Shown here one piece after another: positions 61,901-64,000 of a DNA stretch of 64,000 nt. The notes under the pieces were generated by a model. That model had not been told where the DNA came from and did no database searches. It saw nothing but the letters and a program-made list of their open reading frames with translations. Origin of the DNA: Casuarina equisetifolia (lineage: Eukaryota; Streptophyta; Magnoliopsida; Fagales; Casuarinaceae); assembly GCA_028551475.1 (NCBI GenBank), contig CM052354.1, positions 17,445,258-17,509,257 on the forward strand, written 5' to 3'. How positions within the stretch are numbered: the first letter of the stretch is position 1; the number at the start of each line of letters is the position of its first letter. The position numbers were made by a program, and so were the translations under genes.

Positions 61901-63954
61901 TAGGAATGAGACTATAGAGGCTGCCACTCTGTTATATGAGATCAATGTTTTTGTTGGAGATAATTTGTGCCTTGAAGAGTGTGAATGTGGGATCATCAAA
62001 AACTTTGGAAACAAAGATCCTGGCTGTTTCCTGCGTCTTTCAAAAGTTTCTGGCTGCTTTCTGCATTTATCTCTTACACATAGTTCTCCTTGTGTGGGCT
62101 GCTTGATGTTTTCATTTCTTTGCTTGTTCTATCACTTTACTGGGTTTATGTTGATAGCTGGCTTTGCATTATGGAGAGTGTGGTCTATGCCCCTGAACTC
62201 CTTTACTTTGTTTATTTAGCACTCTGTAATTACCCAAAAGAAGAAAATCTTCCTCTTCCACTGTGTTTAATTTCTGTTTGCTCTATGATGAATAATCAAC
62301 ATATATCTTTTTGACAATCAGAATCACATGTTGTCTATTTATCTACTGATATGTTTTCTTATGTCATCGGTTGTATCTTTGGAACAATGTTGTGGATACT
62401 CTTTAAGAAGAAACTCTAGAAGCTTTTGGGTTGGAATGTTTAACTTGAGATACGAAGGATATTCAATTCCGACCCATTATAACATAAAATTATTGAAATT
62501 GCATTAATTATGTTGTCTGCTTATATTTTCTATGGAGTGACAGGAGCATATGGTTCTGTGATATTGTTAAATTGCCATCTAACCAATTTCTTTTTGTGGA
62601 AATGAGCATTAACCATTGTCTATAGTACCTGATGCAATTGATGTTCATCTAACTGTCTCTTAATGCACAACATAATGCATGACAAAGGAGATTGAGAAAT
62701 TGAAACTTGATAGGGTATGAAATATGAAACTATGCTTTCACTAATCAGAAATAAAACCGGCTTCAAAAGGCAATGTCTTTCCTGGATATATATGAGTAGC
62801 TTCATGTAGGAGAACTCACATGAATCATGGTGTCTCTTTGGCTTTCCTAAAATATGAAAAGTAGACAAAGACCCCTTCGTCACATGCTACATGAGCCCTT
62901 TAGTTATCAGGGAACAGAAAAAGTTGTAGCCAAGTTCTGATTTCCTAAGGTTTATTTTATTAGGCATATGCTTAATGTCATTTTATTTCGGATTTATTCA
63001 GCCCTTATTTTCTTTTGTCCAGCTCCAACCACAGGAAAGGCTACTCCTGAAAATTCTGTGATGGAGTTCGAAGCTAGATCTGGAAGGGATGGAGCATGGT
63101 TAGTGTTTTGTTGTCGTGTATTAGAATCTGCACTTCTTGCTGCTTCCTAGTAATTGATCTAGATATTTTGTTTCTTTTGCTTAGGTACGATGTTGCTACC
63201 TTTTTTTCCCATAGACTCGTGGAGACTGGTGATCCAGTAAGTTTCAGGTCCCTCTTCAATACATAGTTGAACTAATGTTTTTGGGAATGAAACTACTTTC
63301 TGACTGTATCAGAAGTAACCTTTGCCAGCGTGGCAAAGATCTTCCCAGAATCGAGACAGGTTTTTTTTTTTAGTAATAAATATATTTTTTATTTCACTGG
63401 CATAGTTTCTGTTGTTCTAAGTCTATTGTTTCATGTTTAGCCATGCTTCTTACGAGTTGTTTACACTTATTTTCATCCTATACATTATTGAGTTGAATAG
63501 ATGTTATAGAACAAGTAATTTTTTCCTTCAGTGGGATTTATCTATACAGTATATATATCCTGTTTGACCTTATGACCTAGGATTAAAATATTGAATAGAT
63601 GATATGCTGGATGAGCAAAGTCACAATTGTTGTTAGGAATTGTTCCTCATCTGCCTGGTTGAGATTTTGGCCATAGAAGTTTTGTGTAAAATGGAAATCG
63701 ATTTGGCAGTTTTTTTGGCTTACATTTTTTTTTTTACACTTAAAACCCCCCTTTTGTGTTTGGCCTTTGCCTACTGCTTTTCTCATGTATCTAATCTTTC
63801 TGTATATCAGGAAGTACTGGTACGTTTTGCTGGCTTTGGACCAGAGGAGGATGAGTGGGTCAATGTTCGCAAGCATGTCCGGCCACGCTCCCTACCTTGT
63901 GAATCATCTGAATGTGTTGCAGTTCTTCCCGGAGATCTCATACTCTGTTTCCAG
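58969..63954 (+). CDS. SHH2-like SAWADEE-homeodomain protein, 5' part
   Basis: Seven exons: 58969-59022, 60370-60455, 60527-60572, 60649-60802, 63023-63098, 63185-63236 and 63811-63954. They are in phase and encode the first 204 residues; the last ends at a donor and the gene continues past the window. The start [18 protein letters not shown] is that of plant SHH2 as I recall it. A homeodomain spans about residues 11-74 with helix 3 [10 protein letters not shown] (63-72). The SAWADEE domain begins near residue 127 ([16 protein letters not shown]) and includes [17 protein letters not shown]1, the paralogue, binds histone H3 unmethylated at K4 and methylated at K9, and recruits RNA polymerase IV for siRNA-directed DNA methylation. 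SHH2 is tied to the same pathway. Introns 1 (1.35 kb) and 4 (2.2 kb) hold nothing recognisable. Confidence 0.92.
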
Positions 63955-64000
63955 GTTGGAATTTATGCAAGTGCCAGTACGAAATATGTTTACTCTGTTA

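Noticed and set aside
1-64000. CRISPR arrays, rRNA and tRNA genes, bacterial-type operons
   Set aside because: No regular spacer-repeat array or cloverleaf-like tRNA was seen. The intron structure and gene families are plant nuclear.

Overview
The window is nuclear DNA of a flowering plant, most likely a eudicot. Evidence: AT-rich sequence, intron-rich genes with clean GT-AG junctions, plant-specific families (a RABA1-type Rab GTPase, a SAWADEE-homeodomain protein) and plant LTR retrotransposons. The species cannot be named from the sequence. Splice junctions were placed by hand from reading frame, GT/AG sites and remembered family sequences. No search was run.

Layout. 1-8897 (+): 3' part of a gene resembling the RNA polymerase I factor TAF1A, with a SINE in one intron. 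9399-11956 (+): a complete two-exon RABA1f-like Rab GTPase. 14023-20268 (-): a complete nine-exon REX4-like DEDDh RNA exonuclease, convergent with the Rab gene. 22443-38597: a 16-kb nest of decayed LTR retrotransposons, all with coding sense on the minus strand. It holds an old Copia element carrying an inverted pair of foreign LTRs, a second Copia pol fragment, a Ty3/gypsy element with 5-bp target duplications, and a short gag-only element with long LTRs. 41428-45430 (+): an eight-exon PDAP1-like acidic phosphoprotein. 46457-46666 (-): a possible small secreted peptide gene. 47389-47699: a miniature LTR element (TRIM). 49600-54603 (+): a HIP1/MBR-like RING-H2 E3 ligase with an intron in its 5' UTR. 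57052-57566 (+): the 3' exons of a transcription elongation factor ELOF1 homologue whose first exon is not visible. 58969-64000 (+): an SHH2-like SAWADEE-homeodomain gene running off the right edge.

The genes form no operon or shared pathway. They are mostly housekeeping functions: rRNA transcription, RNA processing, vesicle traffic, ubiquitination, transcription elongation and RNA-directed DNA methylation. The retroelement nest fills the space between two divergently transcribed genes (REX4-like and PDAP1-like).

I saw no CRISPR array, tRNA, rRNA or clearly new multi-gene system. The points most worth a second look are the tail-to-tail inverted LTR palindrome with a duplicated flank, the ELOF1 gene lacking its first exon, the small secreted peptide candidate, the gag-only LTR element, and two SINE insertions with readable target duplications.
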